The notes: generated from the sequence alone by a model not told the origin. Numbered from the stretch's first letter, positions 1-9,867 are shown. The stretch: 64,000 bases of DNA from Roseibium sp. TrichSKD4 (GCF_000148725.1 NZ_GL476300.1:184257-248256); one strand, 5' to 3'. Numbers and translations: made by a program.

Positions 1-331
1 TCGATGGGGACCATGTGCACACGTCCTGTGGGGAGACGTGGCGATTGGCAAGCAGCAAATTTAAAGCTGCGCCAGCGGCCACAAGGCGTCCAAGAAACGC
101 CTCATGCCCCCGACAAACTCGCAAATTCCCAACTGTCTTGTTGTTCTTATGACAGCGTTCCTCCCCCGAGGAACCGGACTGCTTGTTTGCACCTACCAAT
201 GCGCCGTCTAATCATCCGCTGCAGCATTCGCAAGCAAAAAACGGCTGATTACTGCGGTTTAAAATAAGAGATAAGGAAAACCACGTACAACTTTCCATTT
301 TGATCCGAAAACCAACTCCTACCGCAACAAA
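1..331. other. Intergenic sequence, no gene seen
   Basis: This stretch downstream of rhlE holds no reading frame with recognisable protein features. The only open frame, on the + strand, has no ribosome-binding site and an unconvincing composition. A short arm pair (ACGTC/GACGT near 23-41) could fold, but I cannot tie it to a known RNA family. A gene or RNA beginning outside the window cannot be excluded. Confidence 0.5.
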
Positions 332-1642
332 CTATGCTGCCCTGTTTTCCCGACGCGGGCGTCTTTTTGGCCTATTCTTACGATTTTCGTTGGCGGATGC
401 CTTTGGCCCGGACTTTTCACCTGAACGCTGACCACCATTTCCCCGCGCCTTGTGCTGAGCAGGACGCTGGCCGGATCTCTGATTACGCCCCTTGCGCACC
501 AGCTTCACGGGTGCTGGAGCCTCACCGCTGGCAACTTCGATCTCAATTCCGGTCAGTTTTTCGATCTGGCGCAACAGGGCAACTTCTTCTGCGCTGCAGA
601 GCGAAATTGCATCACCTGACGCACCTGCTCGCGCTGTCCGGCCAATGCGATGCACATAAGCTTCGGCAACTTCGGGCAACTCAAAATTGTAAACGTGGCT
701 CACGCCAGGAATATCAATTCCGCGGGCTGCTACATCTGTTGCAACAAGTACCTTGAGCGTTCCTTCACGCAGGCCTTTGATGGCCCTGTCGCGTTGGTTC
801 TGGCTTTTGTTGCCATGAATTGAGCCAGCAGAAACGCCGGCTGCCACCAGCCGCTTCATCAAGCGCTCAGCGCCATGTTTTGTCCGGCAAAAGACAAGGC
901 ATGTGTCGTCAGCACGCTCACAAATCATGTCGACCAGAAAACCTGACTTGGCTTTTTGGTCCATGAAATGAACAGATTGCGCCACCCTTTCGGCAGTCTT
1001 ACCCGCCGGTGCCACTTCGACCCGTTCCGGTTTGTGCAAATAGGTCCGGGCAAGGTCTTCGATCTGCCGCGGCATTGTTGCGGAAAACAGCAAGGTTTGG
1101 CGCTTTTCGGCCACCAGACCTGCGATCCGCCGCAATGCGTGAATAAAGCCGAGATCAAGCATCTGATCCGCTTCATCCAAGACAAGATACGACGCCTTGT
1201 TGAGGTGAACTGCCTTCCGATCGACCAGATCAAGCAGACGGCCCGGAGTTGCCACCAGTATGTCTGTTCCCCGCCCGAGGCGCTTGATCTGCGGATTGAT
1301 CGAGACGCCGCCCACAACAGATGTCACACGGAGCGGTGTCTTGCGAATGAATGAGGTCAGGTTTGAGGCGATCTGATTGACGAGTTCGCGCGTTGGCGCA
1401 AGGATCAGGGCGCGAGCAGCTTTCGGCTCAGGCGTCCGACCTTCTTCAAGCAAGCGATGCGCCAAAGGCAAACCGAAAGCTGCCGTTTTTCCCGTGCCGG
1501 TTTGCGCCAGACCCAACAGGTCGTTACCCTTCAGGATCAGCGGGATTGCATTTTTCTGGATCGGGGTTGGTGTGTCATACCCGATTTCCTCGATAGCTTT
1601 CAAAAGCGTATCGGAAAGGCCCAGCGATTTAAATTCTGTCAA
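332..1642 (-). CDS. rhlE: DEAD-box ATP-dependent RNA helicase, RhlE type
   Basis: Cytoplasmic RNA helicase that unwinds structured RNA, typically in ribosome assembly, mRNA decay or cold adaptation. Motif I AQTGTGKT lies near residues 46-53, the PTREL motif follows, the DEAD box is near 156-159, then SAT (LFSATMP) and motif VI (HRIGRTAR). A basic, Arg/Lys/Gly-rich tail from about residue 375 is typical of RhlE proteins and should bind RNA. I chose the TTG at 1642, giving MTEFKSLGL, because AAAGGA sits six bases upstream; the frame stays open to a TTG at 1675. It is transcribed away from the GGDEF-EAL gene. The family is clear; the specific RNA targets are not. Confidence 0.93.
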   Translation of the reverse strand: MTEFKSLGLSDTLLKAIEEIGYDTPTPIQKNAIPLILKGNDLLGLAQTGTGKTAAFGLPLAHRLLEEGRTPEPKAARALILAPTRELVNQIASNLTSFIRKTPLRVTSVVGGVSINPQIKRLGRGTDILVATPGRLLDLVDRKAVHLNKASYLVLDEADQMLDLGFIHALRRIAGLVAEKRQTLLFSATMPRQIEDLARTYLHKPERVEVAPAGKTAERVAQSVHFMDQKAKSGFLVDMICERADDTCLVFCRTKHGAERLMKRLVAAGVSAGSIHGNKSQNQRDRAIKGLREGTLKVLVATDVAARGIDIPGVSHVYNFELPEVAEAYVHRIGRTARAGASGDAISLCSAEEVALLRQIEKLTGIEIEVASGEAPAPVKLVRKGRNQRSGQRPAQHKARGNGGQRSGEKSGPKASANENRKNRPKRRPRRENRAA

Positions 1643-2020
1643 AGTGTTTCCTTTTGGCGTGTTCAGGTCGGACAATCCGACAAACGCCTATTAGGGTCGC
1701 ATTCCGGCTCAATTCGCCTGGAAGCTCAGCCTGTCTCTTCTCGTTCAGCGTAATGATCTGGAGCGGGCCGGAGATCTCCGGAAACCAATTATCCAGTTTG
1801 CCGCTATTCATACACTGTCAGAAGGCGGCACGTCTCCGTCCCATGACGGAGTGCCCGTGTATCTGCTCTTCCTGCGGATATGTCAAGGGGAACCGCCCTT
1901 CGCAACCTAGACATTGCATTTTATACGCTCTGTAAATCTCTAATTTAAATCTATATTATTTCGAAAAATCGAAATAGCATCCAAACTCACGCTCGCTGGT
2001 CACTTTGTACGGAGTTTCAG
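1643..2020. promoter_or_regulatory. Divergent promoter region of rhlE and the GGDEF-EAL gene, with two palindromes
   Basis: No gene is supported here. A perfect 14-bp palindrome CCGGAGATCTCCGG lies at 1768-1781, in the presumed rhlE leader. An inverted repeat TATTTCG-AAAAAT-CGAAATA lies at 1957-1976, about 45 bases before the GGDEF-EAL start. Either could be an operator or RNA hairpin; neither matches a site I can name. The A/T-rich stretch 1935-1965 is the likely promoter core for the + gene. Confidence 0.45.
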
Positions 2021-3622
2021 GTGAAGTTTTCAAAGTATCTTTCTTCCGCGCACATCGACGCGCTGGTGCTCGCAATTGTGGGACTTGGCGTGTGGGCGTT
2101 CGCAATTGAAAACGATGCTTATGAGGCATTCCACGACTTTTTGATGGCCAATGAAGACTACGAGTTGGACGAAATCCTTGTTGCTTTGGTCTTGATGGGA
2201 TTGGGTGGCTTCATTTTTGGGATGCGACGCCTAAAAGAAAGTAAACAGGAACTCCTCCTCCGACGCGAAGCACAAGCGCGAGCCGACTGGTTGTCGATCC
2301 ACGACCCACTCACAGCTCTTCCCAATCGGCGATATCTATCCAGTTTAAAAGTTCAAGGGCTGAAAGGTACTCTTGGCACCTCCCACCTTGCTTTCCTTGC
2401 GATAGACCTTGATGGCTTCAAGCGGATTAATGATCTTATCGGCCATGCAGGCGGGGACGAATTGCTGAAGGTGACTGCGGAGCGTCTTAGTTCTCAGTAT
2501 CCGAACGCAGTGGTTATCCGTTTGGGTGGGGATGAGTTTCTGGTCATCGTCGATGCAGAAGAGTTTGGGCGAGCCAGTGGTATGGCTGCAGCCAAGAACC
2601 TGATCACTACCTTGTGCGAACCACTCACGATTTCCGATGTTCAGGTCGAGGTCGGAGCCTCTGTGGGCATCGCCATTTTCCCGGACAATGGCGAGGATAT
2701 TGGGGAACTGCTTCACGCTGCCGACGTTGCACTTTACTTCGCGAAGCGATCAGGCCGGAATACTGCGGCCTTTTTTGAGCTGTCCATGCATCAGGACGTT
2801 GCCAAACGCGCCGAACTGGAAGCGAGGGTTCGCACAGCTCTTCAGGAAAAATCAATCGCCCCCTACTACCAACCGATTGTTGATTTGAAGTCGAACAAGA
2901 TTGTCGGTGCAGAGGTTCTGGCAAGATGGTCCGCCAGAGATGGGTCGATGCTTCCGCCAGATGTGTTTATTCCCGTTGCCGAGGAGATTGGCGGCGTGGT
3001 GGCATTGTCCGAGCAACTGCTCAGCAAAGCCGCAACGGATGCCTTGGGTTGGCCGGAAGATGTCATTTTGTCGTTCAACATTGCGCCAACGATGCTGTCC
3101 GACCGCCTGCTTGGAAAACGCATTCAACGGGTTCTGAATGAAACAGGCTTCCCTGCCTCCCGGCTAGAGGTCGAATTCACTGAAGGGGCTCTGCTCCGCG
3201 AAACAGAAGCTGCGACAACAGTGATCAATGACCTTGTGTCTGGCGGTGTTCGCATTGCTCTGGATGACTTTGGAACCGGCTATTCAAACATTCTGCAATT
3301 GTCCGAACTGTCGTTCAGCACAATCAAGATCGACCGGAAGTTTGTGGATCGCGCGGTGCGCGATGAAACCCAACAAGCGATTGTCCAGACCATGATAGAT
3401 CTGGCGACACGGTTGGGTGTCACCACCATCGCGGAAGGCGTTGAAACAGCTGAGCAACGTGACGCTGTTCTCAATCTTGGTTGCGAGTTTGGTCAGGGCT
3501 ACTACTTCTCTCGAGCGGTACCAAGCCATAAGATCGGTCAGCTTTTCGAAAATACGGATACAACGTTGCAGCCTGAGCTGGCAGCAATAAAAGTGGCCGA
3601 GGCAGCCCGCCAAGCCAAATAA
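2021..3622 (+). CDS. Membrane-anchored GGDEF-EAL cyclic-di-GMP protein
   Basis: Makes and/or hydrolyses cyclic di-GMP at the inner membrane. Two hydrophobic segments (about residues 12-29 and 52-67) are followed by a short helix and a GGDEF domain with an intact GGDEF at residues 169-173 and the metal-binding stretch AIDLDGFKRIND. The EAL domain follows from about 275: E298-V-L, the DDFGTGYS loop and KIDRKFVD are present, so the phosphodiesterase site also looks complete. No sensor domain other than the membrane part is visible. Both active sites look intact, so the net direction of activity cannot be read from sequence. It is a single gene with its own upstream region. Confidence 0.9.
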   Translation: MKFSKYLSSAHIDALVLAIVGLGVWAFAIENDAYEAFHDFLMANEDYELDEILVALVLMGLGGFIFGMRRLKESKQELLLRREAQARADWLSIHDPLTALPNRRYLSSLKVQGLKGTLGTSHLAFLAIDLDGFKRINDLIGHAGGDELLKVTAERLSSQYPNAVVIRLGGDEFLVIVDAEEFGRASGMAAAKNLITTLCEPLTISDVQVEVGASVGIAIFPDNGEDIGELLHAADVALYFAKRSGRNTAAFFELSMHQDVAKRAELEARVRTALQEKSIAPYYQPIVDLKSNKIVGAEVLARWSARDGSMLPPDVFIPVAEEIGGVVALSEQLLSKAATDALGWPEDVILSFNIAPTMLSDRLLGKRIQRVLNETGFPASRLEVEFTEGALLRETEAATTVINDLVSGGVRIALDDFGTGYSNILQLSELSFSTIKIDRKFVDRAVRDETQQAIVQTMIDLATRLGVTTIAEGVETAEQRDAVLNLGCEFGQGYYFSRAVPSHKIGQLFENTDTTLQPELAAIKVAEAARQAK

Positions 3623-3623
3623 T

Positions 3624-4745
3624 TTACTCAGGCAGCAACCGCAGCAAGCGCCCTTCGTCACTATCAGTCAAAACATAGATATATCCGTCGGGGCCTTGAC
3701 GGACATCCCGAATGCGTTCTTCCAGTTCCTGCAGGATTTTTGTTTCTCTAACGACGGTGTCGTTGTCCATTTCAAGAACTGAAATGTGGCGCCCCCTCAA
3801 GGCGCCTACCAATAAATTGCCTTGCCACTCAGGATAGCGGGAACTGTCGACGAAGGTCATGCCGGACGGGGCTATCGACGGATCCCAGTAGTGAACCGGC
3901 TGCTCCAACCCTGCCTTCGACGTCCCCTCCCCGATCTTGCCGCCGGTATAGTGGCGCCCGTAAGAGATGATCGGCCAGCCATAGTTTTTTCCCGCTTCGG
4001 GTTTGTTCACTTCATCACCACCCTTCGCACCATGTTCAACCGTCCAGAGGTCTCCGGTTGTTGGATGCAAGGTTGCGCTCTGCGGATTGCGGTGGCCAAT
4101 TGACCAGATTTCGGGCTGATGGTCCTTTGCCCCAATAAAGGGATTATCGGCAGGGGCGTTGCCGTTTCGGGCTATCCGCAAGACGGAGCCGGCATGATCT
4201 GACGGGTCCTGCGCTCGTGGGCCGTCCCCGCGATCACCAGTTGTCACGAACAAGGTTCCGTCTTTGGCAAAAACGAGCCTGGAGCCAAAATGACGGCCGC
4301 CGTGGGAGCGATTATTGCCTGAAAAAATGGTGACGCCGTCCTGAAGCTGAAAACCATTTCCTTCAGGCATCAGGCGGGCGCGATAAACAGACGTTCCAGC
4401 CCCACCTGGGGAGCCTTCCGAATAGCTGATGAACACTTCTCGCGATGAACTAAAGTCCGGTGTCAGCACCACATCCAGCAGCCCGCCTTGACCATTTGCA
4501 AAAACGTCGGGCGTTCCAGTAACCGCTGACATCCTCCCAGTCTTATCGACAAACTGCAGCGTCCCGTCACGCTCTGTGACAAGATAACCCCCACTTGGCA
4601 GAAACGCGACACTCCAGGGATAAAGCAGATCATCGGCGACTATCTCGATTTGAAAATCGGTTTGAGCGCTGACCGGGCCAAGCCCACCCAAGACGGATGC
4701 CAATCCCACAATCAGTGACGCTTTGAGTTTTGCAAGTCGGGCCAT
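3624..4745 (-). CDS. PQQ-dependent sugar dehydrogenase family (soluble aldose dehydrogenase-like), secreted
   Basis: Beta-propeller of the glucose/sorbosone dehydrogenase family (YliI-like), expected to oxidise aldoses in the periplasm with PQQ. A signal peptide with a hydrophobic core ends near SAQ (about residue 28). Family motifs include LLYPWSVAFLPSG, the NNRSHGGRHFGSRL region with the His used as base, and VEHGAKGGDE. Length is normal. GGAGG sits five bases before the ATG at 4745; another ATG at 4748 is possible. It converges with the GGDEF-EAL gene, the two stop codons being only one base apart. No PQQ synthesis genes are in the window, so the cofactor and substrate remain inferred. Confidence 0.85.
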   Translation of the reverse strand: MARLAKLKASLIVGLASVLGGLGPVSAQTDFQIEIVADDLLYPWSVAFLPSGGYLVTERDGTLQFVDKTGRMSAVTGTPDVFANGQGGLLDVVLTPDFSSSREVFISYSEGSPGGAGTSVYRARLMPEGNGFQLQDGVTIFSGNNRSHGGRHFGSRLVFAKDGTLFVTTGDRGDGPRAQDPSDHAGSVLRIARNGNAPADNPFIGAKDHQPEIWSIGHRNPQSATLHPTTGDLWTVEHGAKGGDEVNKPEAGKNYGWPIISYGRHYTGGKIGEGTSKAGLEQPVHYWDPSIAPSGMTFVDSSRYPEWQGNLLVGALRGRHISVLEMDNDTVVRETKILQELEERIRDVRQGPDGYIYVLTDSDEGRLLRLLPE

Positions 4746-4799
4746 CATTTCCTCCGCTCATTTCAAGACAGAATACTCCTGATATATGGCCGCCTTTTG

Positions 4800-5144
4800 T
4801 CAGGAACCAGTGGTGTCAGGTGGCTGGTCGATAAACTCTATGCGTTTGGCGATGGTCCTTTTCTCAAACGCGACATTCCAGTCGATCAGAGCGCGCCAGA
4901 CCGTTTCCACTTGATCTGCTTCCAAACCCATGGTCTCGGCCTTGTTTTTTAAGTGCTGAACCATCGCCTCGATCCGCTCGGCATCAAACGCCTGATCAGG
5001 ATGAGTTTTGAGTTCGGCCATTCGGCGCACGTACCCCTGACGCCTGACAAAGAGCTGCAGCAACTGATCGTCAATAGAGTCGATTGCCTCACGAATATCC
5101 GGTTTACTCTGGCAATCAGATGGCTGCTTTAAATCGGAAAGCAC
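4800..5144 (-). CDS. Chorismate mutase, AroQ class
   Basis: Small all-helical enzyme converting chorismate to prephenate, the branch point for Phe and Tyr. The pattern IREAIDSIDDQLLQLFVRRQGYVRRMAELK carries the Arg and Lys residues typical of AroQ helix 1, and the later VETVWRALIDWNVAFE resembles helix 3. The start is a GTG with GAAGG upstream. Length (114 residues) is usual for a monofunctional mutase or the closely related isochorismate-pyruvate lyase type. It lies between maeB and the sugar dehydrogenase with no obvious operon partner. Confidence 0.85.
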   Translation of the reverse strand: MLSDLKQPSDCQSKPDIREAIDSIDDQLLQLFVRRQGYVRRMAELKTHPDQAFDAERIEAMVQHLKNKAETMGLEADQVETVWRALIDWNVAFEKRTIAKRIEFIDQPPDTTGS

Positions 5145-5234
5145 AGGTTTCTACCTTCGCTAAAATATAACACCTCTGCCAGTCGGTCGCCCGACTGACA
5201 GAGTAATATTTTGATCCTCAGGCGAAAATGCGCC

Positions 5235-7529
5235 TTAGGCTTCTTCTGTTGTCTGAGCTTCCACGCAGGCAAGAGCAGACATGTTGACCACACCACGTGA
5301 CGTCACTGATGGTGTCAGAATATGCGCAGGGCGCGCAGCTCCAAGCAGAATTGGTCCGACATGCAATGCGTTTGTTGCCACCTTCAAAAGGTTCAATGCA
5401 ATGTTGGCGGCATCAAGGTTCGGGAAGATCAGCAAATTCGCCTCTCCTTTCAGCTTGCTGTCCGGCATCACCCGCTCACGCAGCACGTCGTTGAGAGCAG
5501 AATCCCCGTGCATTTCGCCGTCCACCTCAAGCTCGGGCAAACGGTCCCAGATCAACTCCAGTGCTTCCCGCATTTTGCGCGCTGACGCGGTATCTCGCGA
5601 ACCGAAATTCGACATGGAGAGCAGCGCTGCTTTTGGCTCAATGCCAAAGCGTTGGATTTCACGGGCTGCAAGGCAGGTCATTTCAGCCAGTTCTTCTGAA
5701 GATGGATCTTCAGTCACGAATGTATCGGATAGAAACAACGCACCGCGACTGCTGATCAGAAGCGACAAGGCAGAAAGATCCCTTGTTCCCTCTCGCACAC
5801 CAATCACCTGTCGAATGTCCCTCATATGACGACTGTAGCGCCCTTCGAGACCACAAATGAGCGCATCCGCATCGCCACGCCGGACAGCAAGTGCGGAAAT
5901 GACCGTGGAATTGGTGCGAACAATTGTACGGGCAGCATCCGGCGGCAGTCCTTTGCGACCAACAGATGCAAAATACTCGTCTGCATATTCGCGATAGCGG
6001 GGGTCATCCTGCGGGTTGATGAACTCAAAATCAGTTCCTGGCCGGATCTTGAGTCCATATCGCTCACAGCGCGCTTCCAAAACATCAGGACGGCCAACCA
6101 GAATTGGATGTGCGATCCGGTCTTCCATCAGAACCTGTGCAGCACGAAGAACGCGCTCATCTTCCCCTTCTGCAAAGATGATCCGCTTTGGATCTTGTGT
6201 AGCCGCCTGAATGATCGGCTTCATGATCAATCCGGAGCGGAAAACAAACCGGTTCAAGGTGTCTTGATAAGCGTCAAAATCCTCAATAGGCCGCGTTGCT
6301 ACGCCGGTGTCCATTGCAGCCTTTGCAACAGCCGGGGCAATTCGCAAAATCAGGCGTTGATCAAAAGGCGACGGGATCAGATAGTTTGGACCAAAGGTCT
6401 CGGTTTTTCCGCTGTAGGCCCTTGCCGCTACATCTGACGGCTCTTCCTGAGCCAGAGCTGCGATTGCCTCGACTGCGGCGCGCTTCATTTCCTCATTGAT
6501 TGTTGTCGCGCCAACATCCAGCGCACCACGGAAAATATAAGGGAAACACAGGACGTTGTTGACCTGATTGGGATAATCAGACCGGCCAGTGCACATGACG
6601 ACGTCCGGGCGCGCTGCCTTCGCGTCTTCCGGCATGATCTCCGGATTCGGGTTAGCCAGAGCCAGAATAAGTGGGCCGCTGCCCATTTTCTGAACCATGT
6701 CCGGCTTCAGCACACCCTTGGCAGACAATCCAAGGAAAACATCCGCCCCGTCGATAACTTCTGACAGCGTGCGAAGGTCTGTTTTTTGAGCGAAAACAGC
6801 CTTGTACTTATCCATCAGAGCTTCACGCCCTTCATAGACAACGCCTTCGATATCCGTAACCCAGATGTTTTCGCGTTTGGCACCCAGCGACACAAGCATA
6901 TTGAGGCAGGCCAGAGCAGCCGCTCCAGCACCAGATGCCACAATTTTGGCATCTTCAATCTTTTTGCCCGCAAGGGCAAGGCCATTTCGAACCGCCGCGC
7001 CCACAATGATCGCAGTGCCATGCTGATCATCGTGAAAGACCGGAATGTTCATCCGTTCGCGGAGTTTTTCTTCAATCTGAAAACACTCTGGCGCCTTGAT
7101 GTCTTCCAGATTGATGCCGCCGAAAGTTGGTTCCAGTACTGCGACCGCATCCACAAACCGGTCAACGTCGAACTCATCAACTTCGATATCGAATACATCA
7201 ATCCCGGCAAATTTCTTGAAGAGGACTGCCTTCCCCTCCATCACCGGCTTGGAGGCCAGTGGACCGATTGCGCCCAATCCAAGAACGGCTGTTCCGTTGG
7301 AGATGACGGCTACAAGGTTACCGCGGCTGGTGTAATTTGCCGCTTTAGAAGGGTCTTTTGCGATCTCTTCGCAAGGCGCGGCAACCCCCGGAGAATAAGC
7401 CAGCGCCAAGTCGCGTTGGTTGCCAAGCGGCTTGGTCGCCTGAATTTCGAGCTTTCCGGGACGAGGGTGCTCGTGGAAGAAAAGGGCGGACTCCGCCAAA
7501 TCACTACCGGTGGTTTTCTCGTCGCTCAT
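5235..7529 (-). CDS. maeB: NADP-dependent malic enzyme with phosphotransacetylase-like C-terminal domain
   Basis: Cytoplasmic enzyme decarboxylating malate to pyruvate with reduction of NAD(P). The N-terminal half (about 20-420) has the malic enzyme signature YSPGVAAPC, the metal site FHDDQHGTA and the dinucleotide fold [14 protein letters not shown]. The C-terminal part (about 430-760) is the phosphate acetyl/butyryl transferase-like domain found in large MaeB proteins, where it is regulatory and lacks clear transacetylase activity. Length (764) is normal for this class. Whether it is the NADP (maeB/tme) or NAD (dme) form cannot be settled by eye. Confidence 0.93.
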   Translation of the reverse strand: MSDEKTTGSDLAESALFFHEHPRPGKLEIQATKPLGNQRDLALAYSPGVAAPCEEIAKDPSKAANYTSRGNLVAVISNGTAVLGLGAIGPLASKPVMEGKAVLFKKFAGIDVFDIEVDEFDVDRFVDAVAVLEPTFGGINLEDIKAPECFQIEEKLRERMNIPVFHDDQHGTAIIVGAAVRNGLALAGKKIEDAKIVASGAGAAALACLNMLVSLGAKRENIWVTDIEGVVYEGREALMDKYKAVFAQKTDLRTLSEVIDGADVFLGLSAKGVLKPDMVQKMGSGPLILALANPNPEIMPEDAKAARPDVVMCTGRSDYPNQVNNVLCFPYIFRGALDVGATTINEEMKRAAVEAIAALAQEEPSDVAARAYSGKTETFGPNYLIPSPFDQRLILRIAPAVAKAAMDTGVATRPIEDFDAYQDTLNRFVFRSGLIMKPIIQAATQDPKRIIFAEGEDERVLRAAQVLMEDRIAHPILVGRPDVLEARCERYGLKIRPGTDFEFINPQDDPRYREYADEYFASVGRKGLPPDAARTIVRTNSTVISALAVRRGDADALICGLEGRYSRHMRDIRQVIGVREGTRDLSALSLLISSRGALFLSDTFVTEDPSSEELAEMTCLAAREIQRFGIEPKAALLSMSNFGSRDTASARKMREALELIWDRLPELEVDGEMHGDSALNDVLRERVMPDSKLKGEANLLIFPNLDAANIALNLLKVATNALHVGPILLGAARPAHILTPSVTSRGVVNMSALACVEAQTTEEA

Positions 7530-7587
7530 GTCCCGTCCTATATTGTTCTTTTGGGTAAGGCACCATAACCGGAACTCATGCGAAAGG

Positions 7588-8253
7588 TCACCTGACTTCT
7601 ATTTCATCCACTGCGTATCCAGCGCGATGCCAGATTAGAATGCGCAGTAACAGGAAGACTGTTATCGCATTGAAGATGTGCCATAAAAAGTGTGTGCCAA
7701 TGGTAAGGTTAGAGCAAATCGGCTCATCCAGAATGCGGAATGAGAGCGAGGCGGCGAACACGCATCCTGCACTGAAAATCCAGATCGATACTGTCCGGTT
7801 TTTCGGAAAGCAGAAGAAGCCGACAATAAAGGCAGTGAAGAGCGCTGGAAGGTAGACTGAACTGCCTCCTACAACCGGCTCCAAGAACCGACTCAAGCCC
7901 GGGACTATACCGATGAACAAAAGGAGGAACGCCGCACAAGCCAGCCAGCCAAGTCCAAGAAAACGGCGTAGGGAAATTGCGATGTAACTCAGGATAAAAA
8001 TGACGATCGGCAAGACATCCGCGATACCCGACCACCGTGTCGCAAATGTGTGGAACAGAAATGACCCGACCGCCTGTACGAAAATCAGTAGTACGAGGAC
8101 AAGCGCGAAGCGATCGTCCGGTGTGTGACGGCGCCAAAGATAAAAACAGACAAGTCCAGAAACAATAAACGCCAAGTTGGACCAAGCATTGATCGGTTCT
8201 GCCCAGAATTCAGGCCCCATACGCTCGCAATATAGGTCGACCTGCTCGTTCAT
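7588..8253 (-). CDS. Ceramidase-family integral membrane protein
   Basis: Predicted seven-helix membrane hydrolase of the alkaline ceramidase (CREST) superfamily. The N-terminal signature DLYCERMGPEFWAEPINAWSN is typical of bacterial members; SFLFHTFATRW and the later GTHFLWHIFNA supply the conserved Ser/His and His-X3-His metal-binding residues. The remainder is hydrophobic. I chose the ATG at 8253 (MNEQVD) because GAGG lies five bases upstream; an ATG at 8268 lacks a site. Bacterial substrates of this family are mostly unknown, so lipid amidase activity is inference. Confidence 0.8.
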   Translation of the reverse strand: MNEQVDLYCERMGPEFWAEPINAWSNLAFIVSGLVCFYLWRRHTPDDRFALVLVLLIFVQAVGSFLFHTFATRWSGIADVLPIVIFILSYIAISLRRFLGLGWLACAAFLLLFIGIVPGLSRFLEPVVGGSSVYLPALFTAFIVGFFCFPKNRTVSIWIFSAGCVFAASLSFRILDEPICSNLTIGTHFLWHIFNAITVFLLLRILIWHRAGYAVDEIEVR

Positions 8254-8486
8254 CCCACCCTCATCCAAGCGTCAGCCACCTTACTTACAAACGCTTGAGA
8301 CCAAACTATCTTACAAATTGGAACCTGTATCGACTATTTTCTTTTCGAATTTTGTTTTCTCTGCGTCATTTTGGCATTTTTATTTTTTCTGCAACTTTCT
8401 ATTGTGCGGTCAACGACTGAACTTCGCTTGCAGGCTGGCTTTCTAGGCGAGAGGCACTTATGTCTTTTGCAAAATGGAGTACCGTC

Positions 8487-9029
8487 ATGAATCGCATTGA
8501 TGAAAGCCGCCCGTTCATTCCTTTGAAAATCGCTGTTCTGACAGTTTCAGACACAAGATCTCTTGAGGAAGATCGCTCAGGCTCAACCCTTGCAGGACGC
8601 CTCAGCGACGCAGGCCACGAACTGGCCGACCGTAAAATCGTGAGCGACGATGTCCTTGCTATTCAAAGCGTCGTAAATGGCTGGATCAGCGATGAAACAA
8701 TTGATGTGATCATCACCACAGGTGGCACCGGTTTTACCGGCCGGGATGTGACCCCAGAGGCCATTGAGCCACTTTTCGAAAAACGGATGGATGGGTTCTC
8801 AGAGGTGTTTCACCGCATCTCTTATGACAAGATTGGCACTTCCACCATCCAGAGCCGCGCGACCGGTGGTGTTGCCGGCGCCACCTATATCTTCGTCCTT
8901 CCCGGCTCTCCAGGGGCGTGTAAAGACGCTTGGGACGGCATTCTAAAATGGCAGCTGGACTATCGACACATGCCCTGCAATTTCGTGGAAATCATGACCC
9001 GGCTTGACGAACATCTGAAGCGTGGATAG
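8487..9029 (+). CDS. moaB: Molybdenum cofactor biosynthesis protein B
   Basis: MoaB/Mog-type protein that acts on molybdopterin in molybdenum cofactor assembly. The MoCF-binding motifs are visible: LTVSDTRS near the start, TTGGTGFTGRDVTPEA, and FVLPGSPGACKDAW near the end. I chose the ATG at 8487 (MNRIDESRP) because GGAG sits seven bases before it; an upstream ATG at 8460 would add nine residues. It converges with the glycosyltransferase gene. No other moa genes are nearby. Confidence 0.92.
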   Translation: MNRIDESRPFIPLKIAVLTVSDTRSLEEDRSGSTLAGRLSDAGHELADRKIVSDDVLAIQSVVNGWISDETIDVIITTGGTGFTGRDVTPEAIEPLFEKRMDGFSEVFHRISYDKIGTSTIQSRATGGVAGATYIFVLPGSPGACKDAWDGILKWQLDYRHMPCNFVEIMTRLDEHLKRG

Positions 9030-9064
9030 CTTCAGGACGCCTGACCAATCCAGTTTCTCGTGAG

Positions 9065-9757
9065 TTAGCCGTGCAGCTTGAGAACAAACTGCGGCGGGAT
9101 GCGCAAGATGGCCACACAAAAGCGCGCCAGGCCTTTGCGTATCCTTCCGAGAATACTTGCTTCCGATGTAAGCTGAGGACTAATCGCGGCAGCTCGAAGA
9201 AATACCAAACGCCAGCGCCCGACACGACGAACCAGATCCAGGTCTTCCAGTTCCGTAAGTGGCTGGTGTCCACCTAGCTGCTTGTAGAACCTGCGCGAAA
9301 TCAGCAAACCCTGATTTTTTGAAGGCATGGCAAGTGCATGTGAGCGAAAAGCTGACATCCATTCAGAAGCCCGGGCGGCAATCCCGAATGCATCATTTTT
9401 TGCTGCGAAAGAAAAGGCCGTAGAATCGGCTTTGCCGCTGCGAATGACGCGCTCGATAGCAGCTTGCGCCTCGTGGTGCCAACCGGCTTCAAGATGAGCC
9501 TCGGGCGGGAGAAACAAAAGCCATTCTCCCTTCCCGGCTTTCTTTGCCCCATCAGCCAGCGCCAACCCGCGCGGCCCTTGGTGAGAAAGCCAGTCACACC
9601 CTGCAGCATCCGCCACACGCTCTGTTCCGTCTGTCGACCCACTGTCAACAACCAGAACCTCGCGAACCACACCTTCAGCTGCCGCAGACACCAGCGCAGA
9701 CAGGCTGTAGGCCAGCGCCTGTTCAGAATTTTTCGTCGGTACTATCACACTGAGCAT
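9065..9757 (-). CDS. Family 2 glycosyltransferase-like protein
   Basis: Cytoplasmic GT-A fold protein. It begins with the typical LSVIVPTKNSE strand-turn-helix and VLVVDSGSTDGTERVAD, the nucleotide-sugar binding part. A DXD-like position is replaced by PPEAHLE, similar to the selenodomain-associated transferase 2 (TIGR04283-like) subgroup. The late ELEDLDLVRRVGR supplies the catalytic ED pair. No transmembrane segment is evident. Gene order moaB-glycosyltransferase recurs in alphaproteobacteria as far as I recall. Acceptor and donor cannot be read from the sequence. Confidence 0.8.
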   Translation of the reverse strand: MLSVIVPTKNSEQALAYSLSALVSAAAEGVVREVLVVDSGSTDGTERVADAAGCDWLSHQGPRGLALADGAKKAGKGEWLLFLPPEAHLEAGWHHEAQAAIERVIRSGKADSTAFSFAAKNDAFGIAARASEWMSAFRSHALAMPSKNQGLLISRRFYKQLGGHQPLTELEDLDLVRRVGRWRLVFLRAAAISPQLTSEASILGRIRKGLARFCVAILRIPPQFVLKLHG

Positions 9758-9829
9758 GGAACCTGCTTTTAGGAGAATTTAGTGCGTTTGGCGAGAGAGA
9801 CCCTTGCCCATGACCCGATTCTCGATCAT

Positions 9830-9844
9830 GTTCCTGTTATGTTC
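9830..9844 (+). promoter_or_regulatory. Candidate LexA (SOS) box, GTTC-N7-GTTC
   Basis: GTTC at 9830-9833 and again at 9841-9844, seven bases apart, fits the alphaproteobacterial LexA operator exactly. It ends 23 bases before the start codon of the radical SAM gene, where it would overlap the promoter. The divergent glycosyltransferase start lies 73 bases away and is the less likely target. Confidence 0.6.
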
Positions 9845-9867
9845 TCTCTATTCAAGCGCAGCTGACA

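Noticed and set aside
4-267. Open frame of 87 codons on the + strand at the window start
   Set aside because: No ribosome-binding site, no family features and atypical composition.
6786-7568. 260-codon open frame antisense to maeB
   Set aside because: Shadow of the malic enzyme gene.
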